Source: Chitinophaga sp. LS1
GTDB lineage: Bacteria; Bacteroidota; Bacteroidia; Chitinophagales; Chitinophagaceae
Assembly (NCBI RefSeq): GCF_034274695.1
Contig: NZ_CP128362.1
Span: 3,660,501-3,724,500, forward strand
Reading direction: 5' to 3'
Length of the DNA: 64,000 bases
Position numbers and translations under genes: made by a program
In this document: piece by piece, positions 27,324 through 35,624 of the stretch
How the letters are laid out: every line of letters starts with the position of its first letter
How positions within the stretch are numbered: the first letter of the stretch is position 1
The notes under the pieces: model-generated
What the model was told of the DNA's origin: nothing
Databases searched by the model: none
The model's input: the letters and a program-made list of their open reading frames with translations, nothing else

Positions 27324-28601
27324 CTATAATTTCAAAAGCATTTCTGAGAGCTGGAAAATCCTGTCCAGTATCACTAATATAATACCTACACCCAGCACAA
27401 CCATCAACTCAATCGTAAGCTTTCTCACTACTCCTTTATCCTGAATATTTTTCCAGACAAGTGGCAGATTCACCACTGCACTTGCCAGTGAGGATAGGAT
27501 CGCTACGTTCCCTGCCAGCGCCGGACTGATTCTGTTGTGCATGGCCATGGTAGCTGCTGCTGCCGTCGTACTGGCGCTACTTACCAATCCCCCAAATACA
27601 CCGGTAGCCAGTAAACCATAAGAGCCAAATACCCTTGTCAGCAAGGTGCCACCTACCTGGATCAGGATGAACAATAAGCCGAACCATAATACCTTAGGCA
27701 ATGAAATAGGGGAGGCGAGTTTTAGCGTACCGGTATCCTCCGTAATTTTGGTTTCATGGATTTTATCTCTCCATATAAAAAGAGCGGCCACAATGGACAT
27801 GGCCAGTAATGGAATCAGGGTAGACGATAAAGAAGCCGGTGAAAATAAGGTGGCAATCACCAGGTTACGGGCAAACATGGCAATGGTGGTCAGCATGCAG
27901 AGTGTCGTCATTTTCGACGTAAGACCTGATGTTTGCACCCGCGAGCTCATTTCAGCCACGGTGGCGCTACTGTTCACCAATCCTCCGAATACAGCACCCA
28001 GGTACAATCCACCAGTACTGAAGATCCGCAGAAATACATAGTTCACAAAGCCAATACCCGCAATGGCAATGATGCTGATCCAGGCATCACTGGGATTAAA
28101 AAGTTCCCAGCGATCAATATATTTATCAGGCAGGATAGGATAAATGACAAAGCCGATCAATCCCAGCAAAATGGCGCTTCTGATTTCTGATGGCAGCAAT
28201 CCTCCGGCAAATTTATTCAGTTCTGATTTCCAGGCCAGCAGCATCGTCATTACAATCGCACCGGCCACAGGTGTGAATATATGGCCTAATCCCACGAGGA
28301 TCCCTAATACACAATTGACGATAAGGGCGGCAGAAGTCGTGATTTCTACCTGTCTTTCCGCCAGCAGACTCCGTGCATTAATAGCAATGACCAGCAGAAA
28401 TACGCCAATCATGGAGATAATGATAAACTGCTCGCTGATCACGGCACTTAGCATACCCAGTAAGGCTACTATAGAGAATGTACGGATACCCGCCTCTTTT
28501 TGAGACCATTTTCTTTCCATGCCCACCAGCATGCCTATGCCAGTGGAAACTGCCATTTTCAAAGCGATGGGCGCCGCATCTAAGTGCATGAATTCATCCA
28601 T
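27324..28601 (-). CDS. MgtC/SapB-DUF4010 family membrane protein
   Basis: This 425-residue integral membrane protein has about 12 hydrophobic helices. The first third carries the MgtC-like motif GMLVGMERKWSQKEAGIRTFSIVAL. The rest is DUF4010, with two related halves: the glycine-rich GAVFGGLVNSSATVAEMS and ATGVFGGLVSSASTTAAAATMA repeat each other. The molecular role of the family is not settled; links to Mg2+ and osmotic stress are reported for MgtC. It lies 27 bases after the orphan FecR-like gene on the same strand, so the two are probably cotranscribed. Confidence 0.85.
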   Translation of the reverse strand: MDEFMHLDAAPIALKMAVSTGIGMLVGMERKWSQKEAGIRTFSIVALLGMLSAVISEQFIIISMIGVFLLVIAINARSLLAERQVEITTSAALIVNCVLGILVGLGHIFTPVAGAIVMTMLLAWKSELNKFAGGLLPSEIRSAILLGLIGFVIYPILPDKYIDRWELFNPSDAWISIIAIAGIGFVNYVFLRIFSTGGLYLGAVFGGLVNSSATVAEMSSRVQTSGLTSKMTTLCMLTTIAMFARNLVIATLFSPASLSSTLIPLLAMSIVAALFIWRDKIHETKITEDTGTLKLASPISLPKVLWFGLLFILIQVGGTLLTRVFGSYGLLATGVFGGLVSSASTTAAAATMAMHNRISPALAGNVAILSSLASAVVNLPLVWKNIQDKGVVRKLTIELMVVLGVGIILVILDRIFQLSEMLLKL

Positions 28602-28628
28602 GGGTTAAAAACAGTTTTTAATGAATAA

Positions 28629-29408
28629 TTACTTTATCTTCAATTTCACCCTGTCTCCTTTGAACTGATAGGAAAAAGACATTGATTTTTGCATTGACTG
28701 TAATACCTGTTCCAGTGATTGATTAGGAAAACTTCCATCTAAAACAGGCAGTCCCGACACATCACCATCTACATAAATTTCCGTACCATACCATTCTTCC
28801 AGTGTATGCATTGCATTCATAAACGGTACTTTGGAAAAGGCCAACTCACCTTTTAACCAATGATCCAGTTCTGCAGGCTGGTAAGTCTCTTTTTCCATCA
28901 GGTCTATTTCTTTATTCGCCAGCACCATATTGCCTATACCTAAAGTTTCTGCCTGGTTATCAGTAGTTGAATGGTAGGATTTAGCTACCTGTATTGTACC
29001 GCTACCCAGGTAGGCGGTTGCACCCTGTTGTGCCTCAAAGCAGCGAATTCTGAAACTGACAGGAGCGGTATTGGTGATAGTGAGAATATTGGTAACCAGC
29101 TTAATAGCATGTTTAGTGCTGATCCAGGCTTCTCCATCCAGCAATAAAACATGTGTTTGTGCATAGTTGTCAGGTACCAGCAGGGTCGAATTCCCATTCA
29201 GCAATATCTCAGTGCTATCTGGCAATGTAAGGCTGGTACGGGTACCCATGATCCCCTCATGAGCGGTATAATTGACCTGCGCCTCCCTGAACGATGCCAG
29301 GGCAGGCTTCTTTCCCTGTTTGAAATACCACATACCGATGGCGGCCCCACATAAGATAAGAACGATAATGATATACAGCCACTTGCTGGACTTTGAATTT
29401 AAAGGCAC
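28629..29408 (-). CDS. Orphan FecR-domain membrane protein without a sigma-binding N-terminus
   Basis: This protein has a transmembrane helix (WLYIIIVLILCGAAIGMWYF), a FecR domain (TSLTLPDSTEILLNGNSTL, GEAWISTK) and a DUF4974-like C-terminus (LAFSKVPFMNAMHTLEEWYG). No ATG precedes the helix: the open frame reaches back to a TTG at 29504, and a GTG at 29408 gives a 259-residue protein that begins 9 residues before the helix. With the GTG start there is essentially no cytoplasmic domain to bind a sigma factor, and no sigma gene is adjacent. The start is the main uncertainty. It may have been recruited for another job with the DUF4010 transporter-like neighbour. Confidence 0.75.
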   Translation of the reverse strand: MPLNSKSSKWLYIIIVLILCGAAIGMWYFKQGKKPALASFREAQVNYTAHEGIMGTRTSLTLPDSTEILLNGNSTLLVPDNYAQTHVLLLDGEAWISTKHAIKLVTNILTITNTAPVSFRIRCFEAQQGATAYLGSGTIQVAKSYHSTTDNQAETLGIGNMVLANKEIDLMEKETYQPAELDHWLKGELAFSKVPFMNAMHTLEEWYGTEIYVDGDVSGLPVLDGSFPNQSLEQVLQSMQKSMSFSYQFKGDRVKLKIK

Positions 29409-29572
29409 TGGGAATATTGATTTTGATGAAGGTATAAAAATAAAGAAAAAATTATAGGCCGTATCCCCATTGGGATCAAATAAAAAATGATCCTTTATTA
29501 TCAATTTATTTAATTAAAACTTCACTTGTTTTGATATTATCTAAACCTGACCAAAAGCAGGGGACCCCTACC

Positions 29573-29603
29573 GTTGTGGATGTTGGGCGGCACCTTAACT
29601 TTG
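29573..29603 (+). promoter_or_regulatory. Promoter of the proline dehydrogenase gene
   Basis: GTTG at 29573-29576 and TAACTTTG at 29596-29603 are 19 bases apart. The ATG at 29610 is only 6 bases beyond the -7 element, so the mRNA would have almost no leader. An 11-base palindrome (AGGGGACCCCT, 29559-29569) just upstream could be an operator. Confidence 0.6.
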
Positions 29604-29609
29604 CGCCCC

Positions 29610-30788
29610 ATGGAAAAGCAGCAACCTTTGTCATTCGAGAATACCGCCATCGCCTTTGAATCCAGAACGGATAGAGCATTGAAAAAAGCTGACTTTCTGT
29701 TTAGTAACATAGGCAAACCCTGGCTGGTAAAGCTGGGAGCAGCCCTTACGCCCTTAGCCTTTAAGATGCATTTACCCGTAAAGGGAATCATCAAAACCAC
29801 CATCTTCGATCAGTTCTGCGGAGGTGAAAACCTGGAAGAAGCTGCCCGTACTGCTGAATCCCTGGATAAATACCACGTAGGCGTGGCACTTGACTATGGC
29901 GTAGAAGCCATGGAAGGGGAAGAGAACTATGACCATGCGGTACCGGAATTTATCCGGGCTATCGAATATGCCGGCGACAAATCCAGCATTCCATTCATCG
30001 CCATCAAGGTAACCGGCTTTGCCCGTATCTCTTTGCTGGAAAAAATGCATGCCGGCGAAACGCTCTCCAACGAGGAAAAAGCCGAGTTTGACAGGGTGAC
30101 AAAACGAATCCAGACTATTGCTGCGACTGCTGCTAAATACAACAAAGGACTACTCATTGATGCGGAAGAAAGCTGGATACAGCAACCGGTAGATGACATG
30201 GCCGATATGCTGATGGCACAGTTCAACAAAGAAAAAGTAATCATTTACAATACTTTCCAGCTGTATCGTCACGATCGCCTGGAGTTTTTAAAAGCCTCCT
30301 TCCACAAGGCACAACAACAGGGGTACCTGTTTGGTGCAAAACTGGTAAGAGGCGCCTATATGGAAAAAGAGCGCAAACGTGCGCAGGATATGGGATATCC
30401 TTCCCCCATACAACCGAACAAAGCAGCTACCGATATGGATTACAACGCCGCGGTAGACTTCTGCATGCAACACCTGGATAAACTCGCCGTTTTCATTGGC
30501 ACACACAATGAAGATAGCAGTATGCTGGGAGCCCGGCTGCTGGAACAACAAGATCTACCTCACCAACACCCACATGTCAGCTTTTCCCAATTGTACGGAA
30601 TGAGCGACAACATTACCTTCAACCTGGCACATGCCGGTTATCGGGTGTCTAAGTACCTGCCTTATGGTCCTGTAAAGGATGTGATGCCCTATCTCATTCG
30701 CCGTGCACAGGAAAATACTTCCATCTCCGGACAAATGGGCCGCGAGTTGGGGTTATTGCGCAAGGAAATGAAGAGAAGGGGATTGTAA
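29610..30788 (+). CDS. Proline dehydrogenase
   Basis: This 392-residue enzyme is a stand-alone FAD-dependent proline dehydrogenase (first step of proline degradation, proline to pyrroline-5-carboxylate). Family marks are FIAIKVTGFARISLL (near 128), GLLIDAEESWIQ, FGAKLVRGAYMEKER, FIGTHNEDS and the C-terminal KYLPYGPVKDVMPYLIRRAQEN with the paired arginines that bind the proline carboxylate. It is not fused to a P5C dehydrogenase, as is usual in Bacteroidota. The ATG at 29610 is favoured by the promoter position over an upstream in-frame ATG at 29574. Confidence 0.92.
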   Translation: MEKQQPLSFENTAIAFESRTDRALKKADFLFSNIGKPWLVKLGAALTPLAFKMHLPVKGIIKTTIFDQFCGGENLEEAARTAESLDKYHVGVALDYGVEAMEGEENYDHAVPEFIRAIEYAGDKSSIPFIAIKVTGFARISLLEKMHAGETLSNEEKAEFDRVTKRIQTIAATAAKYNKGLLIDAEESWIQQPVDDMADMLMAQFNKEKVIIYNTFQLYRHDRLEFLKASFHKAQQQGYLFGAKLVRGAYMEKERKRAQDMGYPSPIQPNKAATDMDYNAAVDFCMQHLDKLAVFIGTHNEDSSMLGARLLEQQDLPHQHPHVSFSQLYGMSDNITFNLAHAGYRVSKYLPYGPVKDVMPYLIRRAQENTSISGQMGRELGLLRKEMKRRGL

Positions 30789-30791
30789 CAT

Positions 30792-30833
30792 TTTCATAAA
30801 TGGGTCGTTTCTGTAGAAATCCCATTTATGAAA
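30792..30833 (+). other. Hairpin over the start codon of the small lipoprotein
   Basis: A perfect 13 bp inverted repeat (30792-30804 and 30821-30833) encloses a further 5 bp stem (TTTCT/AGAAA). The right arm includes the ATG at 30828, so the folded RNA would hide the start of the next gene. There is no T run, so it is not a good terminator of the proline dehydrogenase gene. Confidence 0.6.
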
Positions 30834-31054
30834 CCTATAATGACGACCATGTTGTTGTTACTGACTGTAACAGCACTAGCCCTCTCATGCAGGAAAAACA
30901 ACCGGGAGACACCCTGGCGATGATGAAATACTATACAAGAGAGAAAACTGATACCGCCATTGTAGATATAGCTGTATTTGATAGCGTTGTCGTGGTAAAC
31001 GGGTTATGCACAGAACAATGTAGCTGGAAGTATAACAGAACATATAATAAATAG
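30828..31054 (+). pseudogene. Small lipoprotein gene with a frameshift
   Basis: From ATG 30828 the frame reads a good lipoprotein signal (LLLLTVTALALSC, lipobox cysteine at residue 21), then RKNNRETPWR and a stop at 30921. A -1 shift near the AAAAA run at 30894-30898 restores a long frame (PGDTLAMMKYYTREKTDTAIVDIAVF and on) that ends at 31054. Together they make a small lipoprotein of about 75 residues. It is either a one-base deletion or a programmed -1 shift (the zero-frame codons AAA AAC follow a G). I do not recognise the family. Confidence 0.6.
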
Positions 31055-31142
31055 ATCCCCAATAAACGCCCAAATTATGTAATCACCCCTATTTTGCCTT
31101 CGGTATATCTTCGGTACACCTATAGTGCTATAAGTACACTAT

Positions 31143-31182
31143 AAGGGCACCTCATTATCCCTGGGATATTGAGGTGCCCTTT
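31143..31182. terminator. Stem-loop terminator upstream of thyA
   Basis: Twelve-base arms (AAGGGCACCTCA and its complement) flank a 15-base loop. The structure ends in TTTT on the plus strand and begins with A-rich sequence, so it could work in both directions. Confidence 0.75.
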
Positions 31183-31326
31183 TGATGCCCTTATGATACT
31201 CTTTTGATAACGAAGCTATGCTATAGCTGTACTGAAGCTATGGTATTGCTTAACCGTCTGGCCGTAAGGCATTTTGTATCGAAAAACGATTGGAGCCACC
31301 TCCACGGGAAGCGATTCTTTTTTTCT

Positions 31327-31334
31327 TATTTTTG
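31327..31334 (+). promoter_or_regulatory. -7 element (TATTTTTG) of thyA
   Basis: TATTTTTG ends 4 bases before the ATG at 31339. This implies a nearly leaderless thyA mRNA. No TTTG is found at the usual -33 distance. Confidence 0.45.
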
Positions 31335-31338
31335 CCGA

Positions 31339-32133
31339 ATGGAACAATACCTCAACTTACTCCAACATATCCTGGACCACGGTTCCGTAAAAACCGACCG
31401 TACTGGTACAGGAACCGTCAGCTGCTTTGGAGCTCAGTTACGTTTTAATCTCCAGGAAGGCTTTCCGTTGGTTACCACCAAAAAGCTGCACCTGAAATCC
31501 ATTATCTACGAACTGCTCTGGTTCTTAAAGGGCGATACCAATATTAAATACCTGAAAGACAATGGCGTAAGGATCTGGGATGAATGGGCCAATGAAAACG
31601 GCGACCTCGGACCTGTTTATGGTAAACAATGGCGTAGCTGGGAAACAAAAGATGGTAAAGTCATCGACCAGATCAGCGACGCGATCAACACGATCAAAAA
31701 GAACCCTGACTCCCGTCGTATTATTGTAACAGCATGGAATCCGGCCGATCTGCCAGAGATGGCACTCAGCCCTTGCCACTGCCTGTTCCAGTTTTATGTA
31801 GCAGATGGCCGCCTCAGCTGCCAGCTCTACCAGCGTAGTGCAGATGTGTTCCTGGGTGTTCCTTTCAACATCGCTTCCTATGCGCTCCTCACCATGATGA
31901 TCGCACAGGTATGTGACCTGGAACCAGGTGATTTTGTACATACTTTTGGCGACGTACACCTGTACAGCAATCATATAGAACAGGCAAAGCTGCAGCTGAG
32001 CCGTACTCCTTATCCACTGCCACAAATGAAGATCAATCCTGACAAAAAGGATATCTTCTCCTTTGAGTTTGAAGATTTCGAGCTGGAAAACTACCAGTTC
32101 CATCCTCATATCAAAGCGCCGGTAGCAGTATAA
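31339..32133 (+). CDS. thyA: Thymidylate synthase
   Basis: This 264-residue enzyme makes dTMP from dUMP with methylene-tetrahydrofolate. Its length and numbering match E. coli ThyA, with the catalytic cysteine at C146 in SPCHCLFQF. The folate/dUMP motifs [50 protein letters not shown] and GDVHLYSNH are intact. The longer open frame back to 31204 is not used, since 31339 matches the family start. folA follows after 29 bases, giving the common thyA-folA pair. Confidence 0.97.
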   Translation: MEQYLNLLQHILDHGSVKTDRTGTGTVSCFGAQLRFNLQEGFPLVTTKKLHLKSIIYELLWFLKGDTNIKYLKDNGVRIWDEWANENGDLGPVYGKQWRSWETKDGKVIDQISDAINTIKKNPDSRRIIVTAWNPADLPEMALSPCHCLFQFYVADGRLSCQLYQRSADVFLGVPFNIASYALLTMMIAQVCDLEPGDFVHTFGDVHLYSNHIEQAKLQLSRTPYPLPQMKINPDKKDIFSFEFEDFELENYQFHPHIKAPVAV

Positions 32134-32162
32134 GTCATTATTCCTCCCATTAAATTATCTAC

Positions 32163-32654
32163 ATGCTCTCTATTATCGTTGCTGCTTCAGAAAATAATGT
32201 AATCGGTATTCATAATCATTTGCCATGGCACCTGCCTGTGGATATGAAATATTTCAAAGACACGACAATGGGAAAACCAATTGTCATGGGGCGTAAATCA
32301 TTTGAAGAATTAGGAAGGGTATTGCCAGGCAGACCGAATATCATGATCACCCGTCAGCAGGATTATAACAGCCCTGGTTTGATTGTGGTGCCTTCACTGG
32401 AAGCGGGTATTGAAAAGGCGAAGACCTTTGGTACAGAAGAGATTTTCATAACAGGAGGAGGGGAGATCTTCAAAATGGCTTTGCCAATTGTAGATAGATT
32501 GTACCTGACAAGGGTGCATGCGGAGGTAGATGGGGATACTTATTTCCCTGCATTTGATCCGACAGGGTGGAAACTGGTGAAGAATGAAAGGCATGAGAAG
32601 GATGAGAGACATGCACATGCGCTGACCTTCCAGGTGTGGGAACGCGAAAAATAG
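32163..32654 (+). CDS. folA: Dihydrofolate reductase
   Basis: This 163-residue enzyme regenerates tetrahydrofolate, which ThyA turns into dihydrofolate. The family start MLSIIVAASENNVIGIHNHLPWHLPVDMKYFK, the NADPH-binding GKPIVMGRKSFEELGR and the C-terminal IFITGGGEIFK are present. It is cotranscribed with thyA and shares a bidirectional terminator with dnaG downstream. Confidence 0.96.
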   Translation: MLSIIVAASENNVIGIHNHLPWHLPVDMKYFKDTTMGKPIVMGRKSFEELGRVLPGRPNIMITRQQDYNSPGLIVVPSLEAGIEKAKTFGTEEIFITGGGEIFKMALPIVDRLYLTRVHAEVDGDTYFPAFDPTGWKLVKNERHEKDERHAHALTFQVWEREK

Positions 32655-32687
32655 AACTAACTTTTGGCTGGCCGCAGGCCAATTCCA

Positions 32688-32724
32688 AAAAGAGCGCTTG
32701 TACCGAAGGTATAAGCGCTCTTTT
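32688..32724. terminator. Bidirectional terminator between folA and dnaG
   Basis: Twelve-base arms (AAAAGAGCGCTT at 32688-32699 and its complement at 32713-32724) enclose a smaller TACC/GGTA pairing. A-rich and T-rich flanks serve folA on the plus strand and dnaG on the minus strand. Confidence 0.88.
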
Positions 32725-32749
32725 GATTATCAGAATGTCACTTTTTAAA

Positions 32750-34729
32750 TTACCTAAATATCACCGTCCCCAATCCATTCGTCAACTCATTCTCTAACTG
32801 CTTCAGGTGTTGATGCATTTTCATACAATTGATCTGCGCCTCAAAATCCGTAGCCCGCTCCAGCTCCTGCTGGTTCTCCATGATCATCTTCCGTATCTTT
32901 CGTAGCATAAGATAATTCGTAGTAGATATCGTATCCTTGAGGTAAGCATTATCTCCATACACAGTTTCAATCTCAAATTCTTCTTTCCATTTCGGACTCA
33001 GCTCTGCCTCTTTATCTTCCATGATCTGTACTACCATAGCCGTTACATCGTGATCGGCATGATACAGGAACCATTTCTTATCCGGCAGGTTATCCTCATC
33101 ATACATCTGTTTATACTCTCTCAGAATGCGTTTTACAATCTCATTATCTGCCAGTGATTCAAAATCATAAGGCAAGTGGAAAATATAGTCTGCAACACTA
33201 TTCTTATCTTCTTCACTAAATGGTTTATCTCCAAAACGGAGCAGTATTTTCACCAGTTCTCTTTCCTGTCTTTCATCAGGGTTAAAGAAGTTGTCCGACA
33301 CCACACCACCATTCTCCATGGCTTCCATGGCAGCAATAGCTTCCGGCGAGAGATCATCGTCGGATGGAGGGGTATTTTTCTCCTGGTCTCTGGCAAACTG
33401 CTGTTCCTTTTTCTGGAATTTTTCTCTGATGAATTTATTCACCAGGTTGATCAGACCTTGTTCATCAATCTTCAGTACCTGGCTACACTGGCGGATATAA
33501 TCCTGTTGTTTTGTAAAGTCTTCGGTCTTATCGATCTTGGCGATGGTCTCCGCAATTTCATTTACCAGCTGGGATTTCTTGGTCGTATCAGTACCTGCAT
33601 CCTGCATGGAAATTTGCAGTTTAAACAGGATGAAGTCCTGCTTATTGTCTGCAATAAATTGCCGGAAGGCGTCTGCGCCTATTTTCTGTACATAACTATC
33701 CGGATCTTCCTTATCAGGTATCAATACCAGTTTCACATTCAACCCTTCCTCAATCGCCATATCCAAACCACGCAATGCCGCTTTTACACCGGCATTGTCA
33801 CCATCGAAAAGGATAGTGAGGTTGTTAGTATATTTCTTAATAAGGCGCAGCTGGTGTTGTGTGAGGGAGGTACCACTGGAAGCCACCACGTTTTCAATCC
33901 CTGCCTGATGCAGGGAAATGACGTCGGTATAACCTTCCACCAGCAAACATTCATTCAGTTTGTCGATAGAATGTCGGGCAAAGTAAGTACCATACAACAC
34001 CCGGTTTTTGACATAGATCTCATTCTCCGGGGAGTTGACGTATTTAGGGGCACGGTCGTTCTTTACGAGGATACGCGCACCAAAACCTAATACTTTACCA
34101 CTCTGGTTATGGATGGGGAAGATCACCCTGCCACGGTAGTTATCGCCGGGTTGTTCATTCCTGACGGTGACCAGACCTGTTTTTTGCAGGTATTCCAGGT
34201 TATAACCTTTGGCGATGGCGGCCTTGGTAAAAGCATCCCATACATTGAGGCTGTATCCAAGCTGGAATTTGCGGATGGTTTCCTGCGTGAAACCTCTTTC
34301 CTCAAAGTAGCTGAGACCTACATTCTGACCTTCGTCGGTATTAAAAAGTGTATTAGAAAAGTATTCTCTGGCGAAGTTGTTAATAATAAACAGACTGTCA
34401 GCCAGTTGCTGCTGTTGCTTGACTTCTGCGCTGACTTCCGTCTCTTCTACGGTAACGTCGTAGCGTTGAGCCAGCCATCGGAGGGCTTCCACATAAGAGT
34501 ATTTTTCATGCTCCATGAGGAATTTGATGGCATTTCCGCTGACGCCGCAACCAAAGCATTTGTAGATTTCCTTGCTGGGTGTGACGGTAAAAGACGGGCT
34601 TTTTTCATTGTGAAAAGGACAGAGGCCAAGGTAGTTGGCACCTCTCTTTTTCAACTTCACGAAATTGCCGACGATCTCTACAATGTCAATGCGGGCGAGA
34701 ATCTGTTGTATGGTTGCTTGCGATATCAC
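32750..34729 (-). CDS. dnaG: DNA primase
   Basis: This 659-residue primase makes RNA primers for replication. It has the CHC2 zinc ribbon (C37, H40, C58, C61), the RNA polymerase/TOPRIM core (LLVEGYTDVISLHQAG, FDGDNAGVKAALRG) and a C-terminal helicase-binding region with a low-complexity acidic link near 445-470. The start codon is GTG at 34729. It is a single gene, not placed between rpsU and rpoD as in Proteobacteria. Confidence 0.96.
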   Translation of the reverse strand: MISQATIQQILARIDIVEIVGNFVKLKKRGANYLGLCPFHNEKSPSFTVTPSKEIYKCFGCGVSGNAIKFLMEHEKYSYVEALRWLAQRYDVTVEETEVSAEVKQQQQLADSLFIINNFAREYFSNTLFNTDEGQNVGLSYFEERGFTQETIRKFQLGYSLNVWDAFTKAAIAKGYNLEYLQKTGLVTVRNEQPGDNYRGRVIFPIHNQSGKVLGFGARILVKNDRAPKYVNSPENEIYVKNRVLYGTYFARHSIDKLNECLLVEGYTDVISLHQAGIENVVASSGTSLTQHQLRLIKKYTNNLTILFDGDNAGVKAALRGLDMAIEEGLNVKLVLIPDKEDPDSYVQKIGADAFRQFIADNKQDFILFKLQISMQDAGTDTTKKSQLVNEIAETIAKIDKTEDFTKQQDYIRQCSQVLKIDEQGLINLVNKFIREKFQKKEQQFARDQEKNTPPSDDDLSPEAIAAMEAMENGGVVSDNFFNPDERQERELVKILLRFGDKPFSEEDKNSVADYIFHLPYDFESLADNEIVKRILREYKQMYDEDNLPDKKWFLYHADHDVTAMVVQIMEDKEAELSPKWKEEFEIETVYGDNAYLKDTISTTNYLMLRKIRKMIMENQQELERATDFEAQINCMKMHQHLKQLENELTNGLGTVIFR

Positions 34730-34746
34730 ACCGCAAATTAGGCATT

Positions 34747-34779
34747 TTTGGCCGGGTGCGATACTATATTGTATATTTG
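34747..34779 (+). promoter_or_regulatory. Consensus promoter ahead of the small ORF and third sigma gene
   Basis: TTTG at 34747-34750 and TATATTTG at 34772-34779 are 21 bases apart, a full match to the Bacteroidota consensus. Transcription would begin near 34784, 28 bases before the small ORF and about 215 before the sigma gene. Confidence 0.7.
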
Positions 34780-34811
34780 ACTCATATACCGTTAATAATC
34801 TCTATATATAA

Positions 34812-34898
34812 ATGAGAAGAATTTTATTATTGTTTGTCATGCTTTGCATTAAAATTAAAGGAAATTCTCCACCCAAAAATGGATTAATGCCTTTATAA
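34812..34898 (+). CDS. Possible small peptide of 28 residues with a signal-like start
   Basis: ATG 34812 opens a 28-codon frame that begins MRRILLLFVMLCIKIKG and ends in NGLMPL. The start is hydrophobic with two leading arginines, like a signal or membrane peptide. It lies just after a consensus promoter in the leader of the sigma gene. It could be a real micropeptide, a leader peptide controlling the sigma gene, or chance. No homologue is recognised. Confidence 0.4.
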   Translation: MRRILLLFVMLCIKIKGNSPPKNGLMPL

Positions 34899-34996
34899 TC
34901 AACCCCAAACCCCTCTATCTGATAAAAAAATACCTGTAATGGGTAATTTTACATTTAATAAAGTTCCATAACCAGCCTAATTTTATCTATCTCGGA

Positions 34997-35590
34997 ATGG
35001 AATCAAAAATCAACAACGATCAAATTCTGGCCACGCGTCTGAAGAACGGCGACCACTCCGCATTTGAGGACTTGTATGCTACTTATCACCAGTTACTGTA
35101 CAGTGTAGCATTCAAATACCTGAAAAGCGCAGCTGCTGCTGAAGATGCTGTGCACGAAACGTTCGTCAGACTGTGGACTCACAGAGACGCACTCGATCCG
35201 TTGCAGGGGGTACGCAACTACCTGTTCAAAACCCTCAAATTCTATATCCTGAACCTCATCAGGAACAACAAGCGTATGCTTGTCAAAAACTATGAGATCA
35301 CCTACAACGCAGGCGAAATTCACCAGGAAACCGAATCTGCCGTCATATTCAACGATTATAAAAAAGCGGTAGATACTGCCATTAACAGCCTGTCTGCCCA
35401 AAAGAAGCATATCTTTAAAATGAGATCCGAACAGGGACTCACCAACGAAGAAGTCGCCCAGCGCTTAGGACTGAGTATCAATACAGTAAAGTTCCAGTAT
35501 TCACAGGCCAGCAAGGCACTGAAGTCAGTTTTAAAACTTCTTTTTCTCCTCTCTGTAATCGTTTACAAACTTTTTTTTTCCTGGACATAA
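34997..35590 (+). CDS. ECF-type sigma factor (third module)
   Basis: This 197-residue sigma factor has region 2 at about 20-85 (FEDLYATYHQLLYSVAFKYLKSAAAAEDAVHETFVRLW) and region 4 at about 130-180 (LSAQKKHIFKMRSEQGLTNEEVAQRLGLSINTVKFQY). A hydrophobic tail (LKLLFLLSVIVYKLFF) follows, suggesting membrane association. It heads a sigma-FecR-SusC(STN)-SusD unit. A small ORF and a consensus promoter lie in its upstream region. Confidence 0.92.
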   Translation: MESKINNDQILATRLKNGDHSAFEDLYATYHQLLYSVAFKYLKSAAAAEDAVHETFVRLWTHRDALDPLQGVRNYLFKTLKFYILNLIRNNKRMLVKNYEITYNAGEIHQETESAVIFNDYKKAVDTAINSLSAQKKHIFKMRSEQGLTNEEVAQRLGLSINTVKFQYSQASKALKSVLKLLFLLSVIVYKLFFSWT

Positions 35591-35624
35591 TACTTTCTTA
35601 AACTTCAGGTGTAGTACTATATAT

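Larger units (their letters stand above)
31055..31338. other. Intergenic region with terminator and short repeats
   Basis: A hairpin at 31143-31182 (12 bp stem, followed by TTTT) is a likely terminator. Just before it, CTATAGTG and CACTATAAG form an inverted repeat (about 31120-31144). Short direct repeats occur too: CTTCGGTA twice near 31100 and GAAGCTATG twice near 31211-31245. The thyA -7 element closes the region. Confidence 0.6.

Noticed and set aside
33176..34090. Open frame of 304 codons opposite dnaG
   Set aside because: It lies wholly antisense to the conserved dnaG gene; composition mirrors the codon use of dnaG and no domain is visible.
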